Positions 53,650 through 63,247 of a stretch of 64,000 nt of DNA are shown here, piece after piece. The notes under the pieces are model-generated. The model searched no databases and was not told where the DNA came from. It was given only the letters and a program-made list of their open reading frames with translations. Source of the stretch: Streptosporangium sp. NBC_01755. GTDB taxonomy: Bacteria > Actinomycetota > Actinomycetes > Streptosporangiales > Streptosporangiaceae. The position numbers and the translations under genes were made by a program. Every line of letters begins with the position of its first letter. Positions within the stretch are counted from its first letter, which is position 1. The DNA is taken from positions 5,704,001 through 5,768,000 of the forward strand of contig NZ_CP109131.1 of NCBI RefSeq assembly GCF_035917995.1. The letters are read 5' to 3'.

Positions 53650-55686
53650 ATGCACGGGTTTGAACCGGTTGGCGGCGAGGCCGGTGTCGACCGTCTCTTC
53701 GAGAGATGGGCCGAGGTCGGTGTCGACCGTCTCTTCGAGAGATGGGCCGAGGTCGGTGCCGACCGTCTCTTCGAGGCATGGGCCGAGGCCGCGCCCGGGC
53801 GTGACGCTCTCGTCCACCCGGGCGGGCGGATGACGTACGCGGAGTTGCGGGAGCACGCCACGGCCCTGGCCGGTGAGCTCGTGGCGGCCGGGGTGCGGGC
53901 GGGCGACACGGTGGGGGTGCTGATGGAGCGCTCCTTCCTGCTGCCCGCGGCGGTCCTGGCCATCTGGAAGGCCGGCGGCGCCTACGTGCCCCTGCCGCCG
54001 TCGCATCCGGTGGGGCGCAACGAGCTGGTGCTGTCCGACACGGGCGCCCGGATCGTCGTCGCCGACCGGGACCCGGAGGAACTGCTGCCCGGACACGGCC
54101 TGCGCTCCGTACGGCCAGGCCTCGGAAGACCGGATCCCGCCAACGGCCGGCACCGGCCTCGGCCCATCTTGGGAGCGACGTCGGATCCCGCCATGGGAGC
54201 GACGCGGGGAAGCGCCGCGTCGGCGACACGGGCCGACAGCCTCGCCTACGTGCTCTACACCTCGGGATCGACCGGTGCCCCCAAGGGCGTGCTGGTGGAC
54301 CACGGCGGCGTGACCAACCTGGCGGAGGGGCTGCGGTCGCTCTTCGGCGACCTCGAAGGGGCCCGCGTCCTGCAGTTCGCGCCGTTCACATTCGACGCCT
54401 GGGTCTGGGAGTTCGCGATGAGCCTGCTCAACGGCGCGACCCTGTGCGTCCCCGAGGCCGGGGTGCCGCTGTACGGCCGCGAGCTGAGCCGCATCCTGTG
54501 CGAGCTGGACATCACCCACCTGTCGGGCGCGCCGTCGCTGCTGGCCACCCTGCCCGAGGACGTCCCGGTACCGGTGACCACCCTCACCTCGGGGGGCGAG
54601 GCGCTGCCCGAGTTCCTGGTGGAGCGGTGGGCGCCCAGGGTGCGCCTGTTCAACGCCTACGGCCCGACGGAGGTCACCGTGTCCGCGACGGCCGGGCGCT
54701 GCCGGCAGGGGACCGGCAGGCCGTCCGTCGGACGCCCGCTGGCCGGGGTCGAGGTCCACATCCTCGACGCGGCGGGTGACCCGGTCGCCGAGGGGGAGAC
54801 CGGCGAACTGTGCGTCGGAGGGCGTGGTGTGGCGCGGGGATACCTGAAGCGGCCCGACCTGACACGCGAGAGGTTCGTCCCCGACAGGTTCGCGGGGCGC
54901 CCCGGCGCGCGCCTGTACCGTACCGGCGACCTCGCCCGGCGGCTGCCCGGAGGAGAGATCGACTTTGTGGGGCGGATCGACGAGCAGCTCAACGTCCGGG
55001 GATACCGGATCGAACCCGGCGAGGTCGAAGCGGCCCTGATGCGCCACCCGCGCGTCACGGGCGCGGCGGTGACCACCACCGGCGGGGAGACCGGAACCGC
55101 CAGGCTCACCGCGTACGCGCAGCTCTCGCGGGGGCCGAGGGTGCCCGCCGGCGAGCTGCGCGACCTGCTCGCCGGTCAGCTCCCCGCGTACATGATCCCG
55201 TCGATCTTCGTGACGCTGGACCGGCTCCCGCTGACCTCCCACGGCAAGGTCGACCGCGCGGCGCTGCCGAACGCGGCGGGCAGTCGGCCGCGGTACGGAC
55301 AAGCGGTGCCCTCGTGCCCGGGAGAGCGAGAGGTGGCCGAGATGGTGGGGCTGCTCCTGGGACTCGACGAGGTCGGCGCGGAGGAGAACTTCTTCGAGCT
55401 CGGCGGGACCTCGGTCGACCTCATCACGCTCCAGGCCGACATCCACGAACGCCGGGGGGTCCTGCTCCCCGTCGCCGACCTCATCGCGGCCCCCGACGTG
55501 CGGTCGCTCGCGGCACTTCTCGACACGCGCGTCAGGGATGGTGACCGGTCCGAGCGGGACCTCATGCGCGTCAGGGACCGTGACCGGTCCGAGCGAGACC
55601 TTGCGACGGCCGCGGCGAGCAGGAGGAACCTGCTCGCCGGAAGCCGGTCACTGGAGGAACGCCGCTGGAAAGGACGACAGAGTTGA
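53650..55686 (+). CDS. NRPS protein: adenylation domain and carrier (A-PCP), no condensation domain
   Basis: 678 residues. A-domain cores: YTSGSTGAPKG (about 202), FDAWVWEFAMSLL, NAYGPTEVTV, YRTGDLARR, GRIDEQLNVRGYRIEPGEVE and LTSHGKVDRAAL. The carrier motif is FFELGGTSVD (about 580-589). My hand-aligned specificity residues read D-A-W-S-T-G-A-V-S-K; I cannot match them to a known amino acid. Oddities are a three-fold 12-residue repeat at the N-terminus and a Pro/Arg/Gly insertion before the first core. It probably loads an amino acid for the PKS encoded next, whose TTG start overlaps this stop. Confidence 0.9.
   Translation: MHGFEPVGGEAGVDRLFERWAEVGVDRLFERWAEVGADRLFEAWAEAAPGRDALVHPGGRMTYAELREHATALAGELVAAGVRAGDTVGVLMERSFLLPAAVLAIWKAGGAYVPLPPSHPVGRNELVLSDTGARIVVADRDPEELLPGHGLRSVRPGLGRPDPANGRHRPRPILGATSDPAMGATRGSAASATRADSLAYVLYTSGSTGAPKGVLVDHGGVTNLAEGLRSLFGDLEGARVLQFAPFTFDAWVWEFAMSLLNGATLCVPEAGVPLYGRELSRILCELDITHLSGAPSLLATLPEDVPVPVTTLTSGGEALPEFLVERWAPRVRLFNAYGPTEVTVSATAGRCRQGTGRPSVGRPLAGVEVHILDAAGDPVAEGETGELCVGGRGVARGYLKRPDLTRERFVPDRFAGRPGARLYRTGDLARRLPGGEIDFVGRIDEQLNVRGYRIEPGEVEAALMRHPRVTGAAVTTTGGETGTARLTAYAQLSRGPRVPAGELRDLLAGQLPAYMIPSIFVTLDRLPLTSHGKVDRAALPNAAGSRPRYGQAVPSCPGEREVAEMVGLLLGLDEVGAEENFFELGGTSVDLITLQADIHERRGVLLPVADLIAAPDVRSLAALLDTRVRDGDRSERDLMRVRDRDRSERDLATAAASRRNLLAGSRSLEERRWKGRQS
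53683..53790 (+). repeat. 36-nt tandem repeat, three copies, inside the A-PCP gene
   Basis: Units 53683-53718, 53719-53754 and 53755-53790 encode GVDRLFERWAEV three times. The first two are identical; the third has diverged. Confidence 0.92.
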
Positions 55687-58600
55687 AACCGACGAACGCG
55701 GACGGCGCCGACATCGCGGGTGCCGGCGTCTCGGGTGCCGACATCGCGGTCGTCGGCATCGCCTGCCGCTTTCCCGGCGCACGCGGCGCCGCCGAATACT
55801 GGCGCCTCATCGCCGAGGGCCGCCGGGGCATCTCCGAGCTCACTTTGGACGAGCTGCGGGAAGGCGGGGCGAGCGAGGCGCGCCTCGCCGATCCCGCGCT
55901 GGTTCCCGCCGGCGGCATCCTCTGGGACGCCGACCGGTTCGACGCCGCCTTCTTCGGCTACTCGGCGCGCGAGGCGGCCCTCATGGACCCGCAGCAGCGG
56001 ATGTTCCTCGAAGCCGCCTGGCACGCCCTGGACGACACCGGTCACGCGCCCGGTCACTTCCCCGGCACCATCGGCGTCTACGCGGGGCAGACCCTCGGCA
56101 CGCACCGCGACAGGGATCGCGGGGCCTTCCTCGGCACCTCCGCCGACCTCCTGGCGGCCGCCGACGACAAGGACTTCCTCTCCACCCGGGCCTCCTACAA
56201 GCTCGGCCTGACCGGGCCGAGCATCACCGTGCAGGCCGCCTGCTCCACCTCGCTCGTCGCGATCCACCTCGCCTGCCGGGCGCTCATCACCCACGACTGT
56301 GACATGGCCCTGGCCGGCGGGGTCTCCTGGACGCCGCTGCGCCGGCAGGGCTACCTCCACCAGGAGGGCGGTGTCTGGTCCGCCGACGGCCACGTCCGGT
56401 CCTTCGACCGCGACGCGTCGGGGTTCGTCCCCGCCGACGGCCTCGGGATCGTGGCACTGCGCAGGCTCGGGGACGCCCTGGCCGACGGCGACCGCGTCTA
56501 CGCGGTGGTCGCCGGAAGCGCGGTCACCAACGACGGCTCGGACAAGCTCAGCTACGCGGCACCGGGCGTCCGCGGCCAGCAGGCCGCGGTGGAGGCCGCG
56601 CTCGCGGTGTCCGGCGTCGACCCGGACACCGTCGCCTACGTCGAGGCGCACGGAACGGCCACGGCGCTCGGAGACGCGGTGGAGGTCACCGCGCTGACCC
56701 GGGCCTACCGGGCGGCAGGGGCGACCGGGAGTGGGTACTGCCGGCTGGGCTCGGTGAAATCGAACATCGGGCACACCGACGCGGCAGCCGGAGTGGCCGG
56801 TTTCATCAAGGCCGCGCTGATGGTCCACCACGGCCGGATCCCGCCCAGCCCCGTCGTCTCGCCGCACCCCAACCCCGAGATCGACTTCGAGACGAGCCCG
56901 TTCCGCCTCGCGGCGGCGGCGGAGGACTGGCCGCTCACGGATGTCCCCCGCCGCGCGGCCGTCAGCTCCTTCGGCATCGGCGGCACCAACGCCCACGTGA
57001 TCCTTGAGGAGCCGCCGCCGCGCCCGCCCGCCGCCCCGGCTCCCGGGTGGCAGCTCGTCGCGCTGTCCGCGCGTGACGAGACCGCCCTCGCCGAGATGGC
57101 CGGATCCTGCGCGGACGCCCTTCATGACGTCTCCGATCCCGAGTTCGCCGATCTCGCCCGTACCCTCGCGGTCGGCCGTCGCCATCTCCCCTTCCGCCAC
57201 GCCGGAGTCTTCCGCGACCGTTCCCACGCCGTGGCGGAGCTGCGCGGGCACGCGACCGGCGGGTCCGCTCCCGCCTCCGCCGTCCGTACGGGCAACCGCG
57301 ACGTGGTGTTCATGTTCCCGGGCGGAGGAACGCGGTATCCCGGGATGGGGCGCGAGCTCTACCGCGAGGAACCGGTCTTCCGCGCGGCCGTGGACGAGTG
57401 CCTGGACCTGCTGCCCGACCGTTCGGCCGCCGTGCGGTTGCGTGCCCTGTGGACGGACGAGCCCGGTACGGTGCCGATCGCCGTTCCGGACGAGGCGGTC
57501 GAGGCGGGCGATGCGGTCGAGGCGGACGAGGTGGTCGAAGCGGGAGAGGTGAACGAGGTGGTCGAAGCGGGCGCGGCGGGGGAGAGCGATCCCTCCCTGG
57601 CGCTGCCCGCCGTGTTCGTCATGGAGATCGCACTCGCCCGGCTCCTGGTGGCGCGGGGAGTGACTCCCTCCCTGCTGATGGGGCACAGCCTCGGTGAGTA
57701 CGCGGCGGCCTGCGTCGCGGGTGTCATGTCGCTGCGCGACGCCCTCGCCATCGTGTGCAAACGTGGCGAGCTCCTGGCCTCGCTGCACGACGGGGCGATG
57801 CTGGCGGTTCCCGCCTCCGAGCGGGAGGTGGAGCCCTTTCTCGGAGAAGGGGTGTGCCTGTCGGTGGTCAACGGCCCGGAGTCCTGCGTGCTCGCCGGGC
57901 CCGCCGCGTACATCGCCGAGGTCAGGGAGCTGCTGGACCGGCGCGGGATCACCGGCCGCCTGCTGCCGCTCAGCACCGCCGCGCATTCGGCCCTGGTCGA
58001 CCCCGTACTCGGGGAGTTTCGCGACTTCCTCGCCAGGATCACGCTGCGCGCTCCCTCGGCGCGCCTGATCTCAGGCGTGACGGGGACCGGTGACGCCGAC
58101 TTCGCCGATCCGGAGTATTGGGTCACCCATCTGAGGGCGACGGTCAGGTTCGACGCCGCGCTCGACCATGTCCTGGCCGAAGGGCCGAAGATCCTCGTCG
58201 AGGTGGGTCCCGGCACGACGCTGAGCGCGCCGGTCCGGGCACGGGCGGGCACGGACTCGGTGGTCGTCAACGTCACCCGTCACCCGATGGAGGAGCGGGC
58301 CGACAGGGAGGTCCTGCTCCGCGCGCTGGCCCGGTTGTGGGAGGCGGGCGTCGAGGTCGACCTGCCCTCACTCTGGCCGGAGCGGCGGCTCCGGCTGCCC
58401 GCGGTGCCCTACCCCTTCGCACCCACCGTCGCGCGCCCGCCGGACCCGGTGCGCGCCGTGGACTCCGCGGCCTCCAACCCGGAACGCTCATCCGACGGCC
58501 TGTACGGAATCACCTGGAAACGGGCGGTGGAGGTGCCTGTGGCGGATCCGGGACCCGCGGTACGGGAGCACCGCTGGATCCTGCTCTCCGACTCGTCGTC

Positions 58601-60359
58601 CCTCGCCGAGGCGATCATCGTGAAGCTGGAGGAGCACGGGGCCACGACGGTCGTCGTCACCCCGGGACGCGCGTTCCAGCGTGCGGCCCCGGACCGGATC
58701 ACGATCGACCCCGGGTGCGGGGAGGACTACGAAAGGCTCCTGAAGACCGCGGAGGCCGACGCGACCGAACCGCTGCGAATCGTCTGCCTCTGGGGAGCGT
58801 CGCTGCCCTCGCGGATCTGCCCGCCGCTGGGCCACGTCGTCGGCCTGGCCCGTGCCCTGAGCGGCCGGCCGCAGGCCGATCTCTCCCTTGTCACCAGGGG
58901 TGCCCTGGAGATCACCGGAGGCGAGCGGCTCGACCCGCGCGAGGCCCTCACGATCGGAGCCGCGGGACCGCTCCGCCACGAGCTGGCTGACGCGCGCATC
59001 CGGCTCGTGGACCTGGACCCCGGTGACGGAAAGGACCACGGAGCCCGAGCCGCGGAGCTCCTCGCCGAGCTCTGCCGCCCTTCGGGCGAGGACCCGACCG
59101 GCCTGCGGGCAGGACACCGCTGGCTGCGCCGGTTCGAGCCGCTGCGGGTGACGCGGGAAACGGGCACCCGGATACGCCGGGGCGGGACCTACATGATCAC
59201 CGGGGGGACGAGCGGGATCGGGCTGCGGCTGGCCGAGCATCTCGCGGGCACGTACTCGGCACGACTCGTCCTGATCGGGCGCGGAGTATCCGGGGAGTTC
59301 CCGTCGCACGGTTCCGGAGCGTCCGGGGAGTTTCCGTCGTACGGTTTCGGAGGTCAGGACGGCGAGGCGATGACGGCTCTCCTCGCGGGCCGGGGAGACG
59401 AGATCCTGGTGCGCGGCGCGGACGTCGCCGACGCCCGGCGCCTGAAGGAGGTTCTCGACGAGGCACGGTCGCGGTTCGGCGAGATCCACGGAGTGATCCA
59501 CGCCGCCGGTGTGCCGGGGGGCGGCATGGCGGAGTTCCTGACCGAGGAGGACATCGCCGCCGCGCTGCGTGCCAAGACCGAGGGGACCGCCACCCTGGTC
59601 TCCGTCCTGCGGGAGGTCGGCGCGCTTCCCGATTTCGTCGCGCTGTTCTCCTCGCTGGCCTCGTTCTCCGGGGTTCCCGGCCTCACCTGCTACGGGGCGG
59701 CCAACGCCTTCCTCGACACGTTCGCCCTCTGCGCGCGGCGCGACGGCATGCCGGTGCTGTCGATCAACTGGGACCGCTGGAACGGGGTGGGAATGGCCCG
59801 TGACATGGAACGGCGCCACCGTGAGCTCACCGGCGAGGGTCTGAGCGGCGGGTTGAGCCCCAAGGAGGGGGTCGCGGCCTTCGAGAGGTGCCTGGCGGCC
59901 CTTCCGCTGGGGCAGGTGGTCGTCTCCTCCCAGCCGCCGGGGAGCGCGGGGAAGGCGCCGCGGCGGGTCGCCGTACCCGCCGCCCGGCCACGACCTTCTC
60001 AGCCGCGTCGCCCCGCCGTGCCACCCGCCGACGGCACCGAGGAGTGGAGCCCTCGCGAGCTGGAGCTCCTGGCCGTCTGGCAGGACGTGCTCGGCGTCGA
60101 CACGATCGGGAGGCGCGATGACTTCTTCCTCCTGGGCGGGCATTCGCTGAGCGCGCTGCAGGTGGTCCAGCGCTGCAAGGAACGATTCGGGGTTCAGCTC
60201 TCCGTCAAGGCACTGTTCGTCGCTCCGACGATCGAGGGCCTGGCGAAGGCACTCGCCGCGACGCGGGCGGACGGAGAGGAAGTCTCCCGGGCCGATGGCG
60301 GGGGAGAGACCGGGGCGGGTGGTCCGCGCCCGGTTCTCGAAAGGAGCGATTTCCCATGA
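55683..60359 (+). CDS. Type I polyketide synthase module KS-AT-KR-ACP
   Basis: 1558 residues from a TTG start. KS: Cys in VQAACSTSLVAIHLAC (about 187), EAHGTAT (about 321) and NIGHTD (about 361). AT: MGHSLGEYAAA (about 665), with TAAHS where malonyl ATs have HAFH and methylmalonyl ATs YASH, so the extender is uncertain. KR: MITGGTSGIG (about 1172), SSLASFSG and CYGAANAF, probably active. ACP: FFLLGGHSLSAL (about 1486). There is no DH, ER or TE. A Val/Glu/Ala repeat lies inside the AT (about 57490-57580) and a 36-nt duplication in the KR at about 59283-59354. It likely extends the aminoacyl-PCP once, giving a beta-hydroxy product. Confidence 0.92.
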   Translation: MKPTNADGADIAGAGVSGADIAVVGIACRFPGARGAAEYWRLIAEGRRGISELTLDELREGGASEARLADPALVPAGGILWDADRFDAAFFGYSAREAALMDPQQRMFLEAAWHALDDTGHAPGHFPGTIGVYAGQTLGTHRDRDRGAFLGTSADLLAAADDKDFLSTRASYKLGLTGPSITVQAACSTSLVAIHLACRALITHDCDMALAGGVSWTPLRRQGYLHQEGGVWSADGHVRSFDRDASGFVPADGLGIVALRRLGDALADGDRVYAVVAGSAVTNDGSDKLSYAAPGVRGQQAAVEAALAVSGVDPDTVAYVEAHGTATALGDAVEVTALTRAYRAAGATGSGYCRLGSVKSNIGHTDAAAGVAGFIKAALMVHHGRIPPSPVVSPHPNPEIDFETSPFRLAAAAEDWPLTDVPRRAAVSSFGIGGTNAHVILEEPPPRPPAAPAPGWQLVALSARDETALAEMAGSCADALHDVSDPEFADLARTLAVGRRHLPFRHAGVFRDRSHAVAELRGHATGGSAPASAVRTGNRDVVFMFPGGGTRYPGMGRELYREEPVFRAAVDECLDLLPDRSAAVRLRALWTDEPGTVPIAVPDEAVEAGDAVEADEVVEAGEVNEVVEAGAAGESDPSLALPAVFVMEIALARLLVARGVTPSLLMGHSLGEYAAACVAGVMSLRDALAIVCKRGELLASLHDGAMLAVPASEREVEPFLGEGVCLSVVNGPESCVLAGPAAYIAEVRELLDRRGITGRLLPLSTAAHSALVDPVLGEFRDFLARITLRAPSARLISGVTGTGDADFADPEYWVTHLRATVRFDAALDHVLAEGPKILVEVGPGTTLSAPVRARAGTDSVVVNVTRHPMEERADREVLLRALARLWEAGVEVDLPSLWPERRLRLPAVPYPFAPTVARPPDPVRAVDSAASNPERSSDGLYGITWKRAVEVPVADPGPAVREHRWILLSDSSSLAEAIIVKLEEHGATTVVVTPGRAFQRAAPDRITIDPGCGEDYERLLKTAEADATEPLRIVCLWGASLPSRICPPLGHVVGLARALSGRPQADLSLVTRGALEITGGERLDPREALTIGAAGPLRHELADARIRLVDLDPGDGKDHGARAAELLAELCRPSGEDPTGLRAGHRWLRRFEPLRVTRETGTRIRRGGTYMITGGTSGIGLRLAEHLAGTYSARLVLIGRGVSGEFPSHGSGASGEFPSYGFGGQDGEAMTALLAGRGDEILVRGADVADARRLKEVLDEARSRFGEIHGVIHAAGVPGGGMAEFLTEEDIAAALRAKTEGTATLVSVLREVGALPDFVALFSSLASFSGVPGLTCYGAANAFLDTFALCARRDGMPVLSINWDRWNGVGMARDMERRHRELTGEGLSGGLSPKEGVAAFERCLAALPLGQVVVSSQPPGSAGKAPRRVAVPAARPRPSQPRRPAVPPADGTEEWSPRELELLAVWQDVLGVDTIGRRDDFFLLGGHSLSALQVVQRCKERFGVQLSVKALFVAPTIEGLAKALAATRADGEEVSRADGGGETGAGGPRPVLERSDFP

Positions 60360-61120
60360 CCGAGACGATCTCGGCGGACCAGTGCGTGTGGCTGCGCCGG
60401 CAGCGTGTGCTCGCTGCGCCCCGGCTGCGCCTCGTCTGCTTCCCCCACGCAGGGGGTTCCCCGAGTGTCTACCGGGGATGGCAGGACCGGCTGCCCGCGG
60501 ACGTCGAGCTGTCCGCCGTGTGCTACCCGGGTAGGCAGAACCGGATCAACGAGCGGCCGATCGACCGGATGGAATCCCTCGTCGACCATGTCTGCCAGGT
60601 ACTCCTCACCCTGGCGGACCGGCCGCTCGCCCTGTTCGGGCACAGCATGGGCGCCGTGGTCGCGTACGAGGTCGCGGTCAGGCTCGCCGGAGAGCACGGG
60701 ATCTCCCCGGCGGCGCTGCTGGTGTCCGCGCACGCGGCGCCGCACCTGTGCGCGAGCGACGCGCGGAGGATTCCCATCGGTGACGAGCAGCTCGCCGAGC
60801 AGGCCGCGGCCGCGGATCCGGCGCTGCTGCGCTTCCCTGAGCTGATGGACCTGGCGATGATCGCGTTGCGCGCGGATCACGACCTCCTGCACGCCTACCG
60901 GCCCGCGTTCACCCCGCAGGTCGCCGCTCCGATCGTCGGCTACCTGGGGACGGACGACCGGCGCGTGAGCCACGACGAGATGCGCGCCTGGAGCCGTGTC
61001 GCGGCCGAGGGGTTCGAGCTGCGGACCTTCCCCGGGGACCACTTCTATCCGGTGGGCGCGGAGGCGGAACTCGTCACCGACATCGTGACGCGCCTCGGCG
61101 ACGTCGGCGCGTCGCGATGA
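60356..61120 (+). CDS. Type II thioesterase
   Basis: 254 residues, alpha/beta hydrolase. CFPHAGGSPSVYRGWQDRL, the nucleophile in FGHSMGAVVAYEVA (Ser about 97), the Asp region GTDDRRVS, and the His in FPGDHFYPV. Stand-alone thioesterases remove wrong acyl groups from carriers. Since neither synthase has a built-in TE, this one may also release the product. It overlaps the PKS stop (ATGA), and its own stop overlaps the next P450. Confidence 0.93.
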   Translation: MTETISADQCVWLRRQRVLAAPRLRLVCFPHAGGSPSVYRGWQDRLPADVELSAVCYPGRQNRINERPIDRMESLVDHVCQVLLTLADRPLALFGHSMGAVVAYEVAVRLAGEHGISPAALLVSAHAAPHLCASDARRIPIGDEQLAEQAAAADPALLRFPELMDLAMIALRADHDLLHAYRPAFTPQVAAPIVGYLGTDDRRVSHDEMRAWSRVAAEGFELRTFPGDHFYPVGAEAELVTDIVTRLGDVGASR

Positions 61121-62367
61121 CTCCCGGCACGCGTGAGGCGGGCGCGGCCATCGTGATCGACGACAGCCCGCCGGTCCCGCTCTTCGTCCGCCGCTCCAGC
61201 GCCTGCCCCCTCGACCCGGCCGAGGAGTTCACCCGGTTGCGGGCCGAGGAGCCGGTGGTCCGGGTCACCCTCTCGACAGGGGCGAGCGCGTGGATGGTCA
61301 CCCGCTACGCCGACGCCCGCCGCGTGGTCGCGGACCAGTGGCGGTTCAGTTCCAGGGCGGCGGTCGACGGCCCCATCCCGCCGCCGGAGCCTCCGGGAGG
61401 GTTCCCGCCGCCGCGCCCCGGTTTCTTCTCGACGTACGCTCCCCGCGAGCACGCGCGTGTCCGGGGGATGCTCAACGCGGAGTTCGGTGCCCGCCGGCTG
61501 CGGGCACTGCGCCCGCGCATCGAGGCCGTCGCCGACGAGCAGGTGGAGGCGGTACGCCGTTCCTGGCCCCGCGCCGACCTGATCGCGGACTTCGCACTCC
61601 CGGTTCCGGCGCGGATCTTCTTCGAGCTCCTCGGGATCCCCGAGCCCGACAGGGAGAGGCTGCGGCGCGACGTCGACATCCTCCTCGATTTCACACCGAG
61701 ACCGCGGGAGCAGGCGGTCGCCTTCGCCGAGCTGGACACGTACATGAGCGCGTTCGTCTCCCGCTGCCGCCGCGATCCCGGCGACGGTGACGGTCTTGTC
61801 GGCAGGCTGATCTCGTCGTACGGCGCGGACCTCTCCGACACCGAGATCGCCGGGATCGCCGCCCAGCTGCTGCTCGCGGGATACGCGACGACCGCCGGTG
61901 CGATCGGACTGGGCGCCCTGCTCCTGCTGCGCCACCCCGACCAGGCGGCGGCGCTGCGCGAGGGCACCGCCGACGTTGGCCGCGCGGTCGAGGAGGTGCT
62001 CCGCCACCTGTCGGTGGTCTCCTTCGGCAAGGTCTTCACCGCCGAGGAGGACGTCACGGTCGGCGGCCAGGAGATCCGGGCGGGAGAGTACGTGCTGTGC
62101 TCCCTGCCGTCGGCCAACCACGACGCCGGCCTGGGGCCCGACGCCGACCGGTTCGACATCACCCGTGAGCCGCTGCCCCATCTCGCCTTCGGGCACGGCG
62201 CCCGCTACTGCCTGGGCGCCGAACTGGCCAGGCTGGAGTTGCGAATCTGCGTTCCCCGCCTGCTGAACCGCTTCCCCGGTCTACGGCTGGACGTCCCGTT
62301 CGAGGAACTCCGTTTCACCCCGATGAACGCGGCCTACAGCCTCGAATCACTGCCGGTGTCGTGGTAG
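61117..62367 (+). CDS. Cytochrome P450 (canonical)
   Basis: 416 residues. I-helix LLLAGYATTAG with the usual Thr, EEVLRHL, heme loop FGHGARYCLGAELARLEL (Cys about 365). CYP107/CYP105-like appearance. It is co-translated with the thioesterase and is likely a hydroxylase or epoxidase acting on the released product. Confidence 0.92.
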   Translation: MTPGTREAGAAIVIDDSPPVPLFVRRSSACPLDPAEEFTRLRAEEPVVRVTLSTGASAWMVTRYADARRVVADQWRFSSRAAVDGPIPPPEPPGGFPPPRPGFFSTYAPREHARVRGMLNAEFGARRLRALRPRIEAVADEQVEAVRRSWPRADLIADFALPVPARIFFELLGIPEPDRERLRRDVDILLDFTPRPREQAVAFAELDTYMSAFVSRCRRDPGDGDGLVGRLISSYGADLSDTEIAGIAAQLLLAGYATTAGAIGLGALLLLRHPDQAAALREGTADVGRAVEEVLRHLSVVSFGKVFTAEEDVTVGGQEIRAGEYVLCSLPSANHDAGLGPDADRFDITREPLPHLAFGHGARYCLGAELARLELRICVPRLLNRFPGLRLDVPFEELRFTPMNAAYSLESLPVSW

Positions 62368-62398
62368 CCGGTGAGTCAGATCAGCGTACGGAGGAAAG

Positions 62399-63247
62399 AT
62401 GCCCAGCACGCCGTATCCCGTGACCGGTTCCCACGACTACCTGGCCTCGCTGACGGAGAAGGTCGGCGGGCTCGACCTGCACTACGGCTACTGGTCCGGA
62501 CCCGGCGACAGCACGCCGGTCGAGGAGGCCACCGACCGGCTGACCGGGGTCGTGGTCGGCCGCCTGGACGCGCGGGCCGGCGAGCCGGTGCTGGACGTGG
62601 GGTGCGGGAACGGGCGTCCCGCGGTGATGCTGGCGGAGCGCACCGGGGCGCGGGTGACGGCGATCGACGTCAACGAGCACGCGCTGGAACGAGGGCGGGC
62701 GTGGGCGCGCGAGCGGGGTGTGGAGCCGTTGGTGTCCTTCGAGCGGTGCGACGCGCTGGCCATGCCCTACCCCGACGGCGCGTTCGACGCGGTGCTGGTC
62801 TTCGAGTCGACGCCGCACTTCGCGCCGGAGCCCCTGTTCGCCGAGCTCGTCCGGGTGCTGCGGCCCGGTGGCCGGTTGGTGGTGGAGGCCCCGTGCCTGC
62901 GCGTTCCCGTCACCGACGACATGCGGCCACGGCTGGCGACGTACTTCGAGATGTTCCAGGTCGTCTCGATCGAGCAGGCCGGGGCGTACGTGGAGATCCT
63001 GCGCGCCGCCGGTCTGGACGTCGACGCCGTCGAGGATCTCACCGAGCACACCGAGCCGTTCTACGGGCGGATCCTGGAGCGGCTCGACGCCCATCGCGCG
63101 GAGCTGGCGGCCGAGTACGGCGCCGGGACCGTGGCCTGGATCCGCGACGGCATCGCCGACTGGGCCACGATCCCCTCGGGCAGCGTTCTGATCACCGCCC
63201 GCAGGCCGAACCGTCCCGTCTCAGCGGACGGGGTCGAAGTCCCGTAG
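62399..63247 (+). CDS. SAM-dependent methyltransferase (paralogue of 51934)
   Basis: 282 residues; GGAGG lies 6-7 nt before the ATG. LHYGYW, motif I VLDVGCGNGRPAVMLAERTG, DALAMPYPDGAFDAVLVFES and RVLRPGGRLVVEAP. It is closely parallel to the methyltransferase at 51934 over its whole length, so one arose by duplication of the other or of a shared ancestor. Last gene of the rightward operon; its end overlaps the convergent oxidase gene by 27 bp. Confidence 0.9.
   Translation: MPSTPYPVTGSHDYLASLTEKVGGLDLHYGYWSGPGDSTPVEEATDRLTGVVVGRLDARAGEPVLDVGCGNGRPAVMLAERTGARVTAIDVNEHALERGRAWARERGVEPLVSFERCDALAMPYPDGAFDAVLVFESTPHFAPEPLFAELVRVLRPGGRLVVEAPCLRVPVTDDMRPRLATYFEMFQVVSIEQAGAYVEILRAAGLDVDAVEDLTEHTEPFYGRILERLDAHRAELAAEYGAGTVAWIRDGIADWATIPSGSVLITARRPNRPVSADGVEVP

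Noticed and set aside
53569..57986. Long minus-strand frames opposite the NRPS and PKS genes
   Set aside because: GC-rich shadows; the plus-strand frames contain all catalytic motifs.
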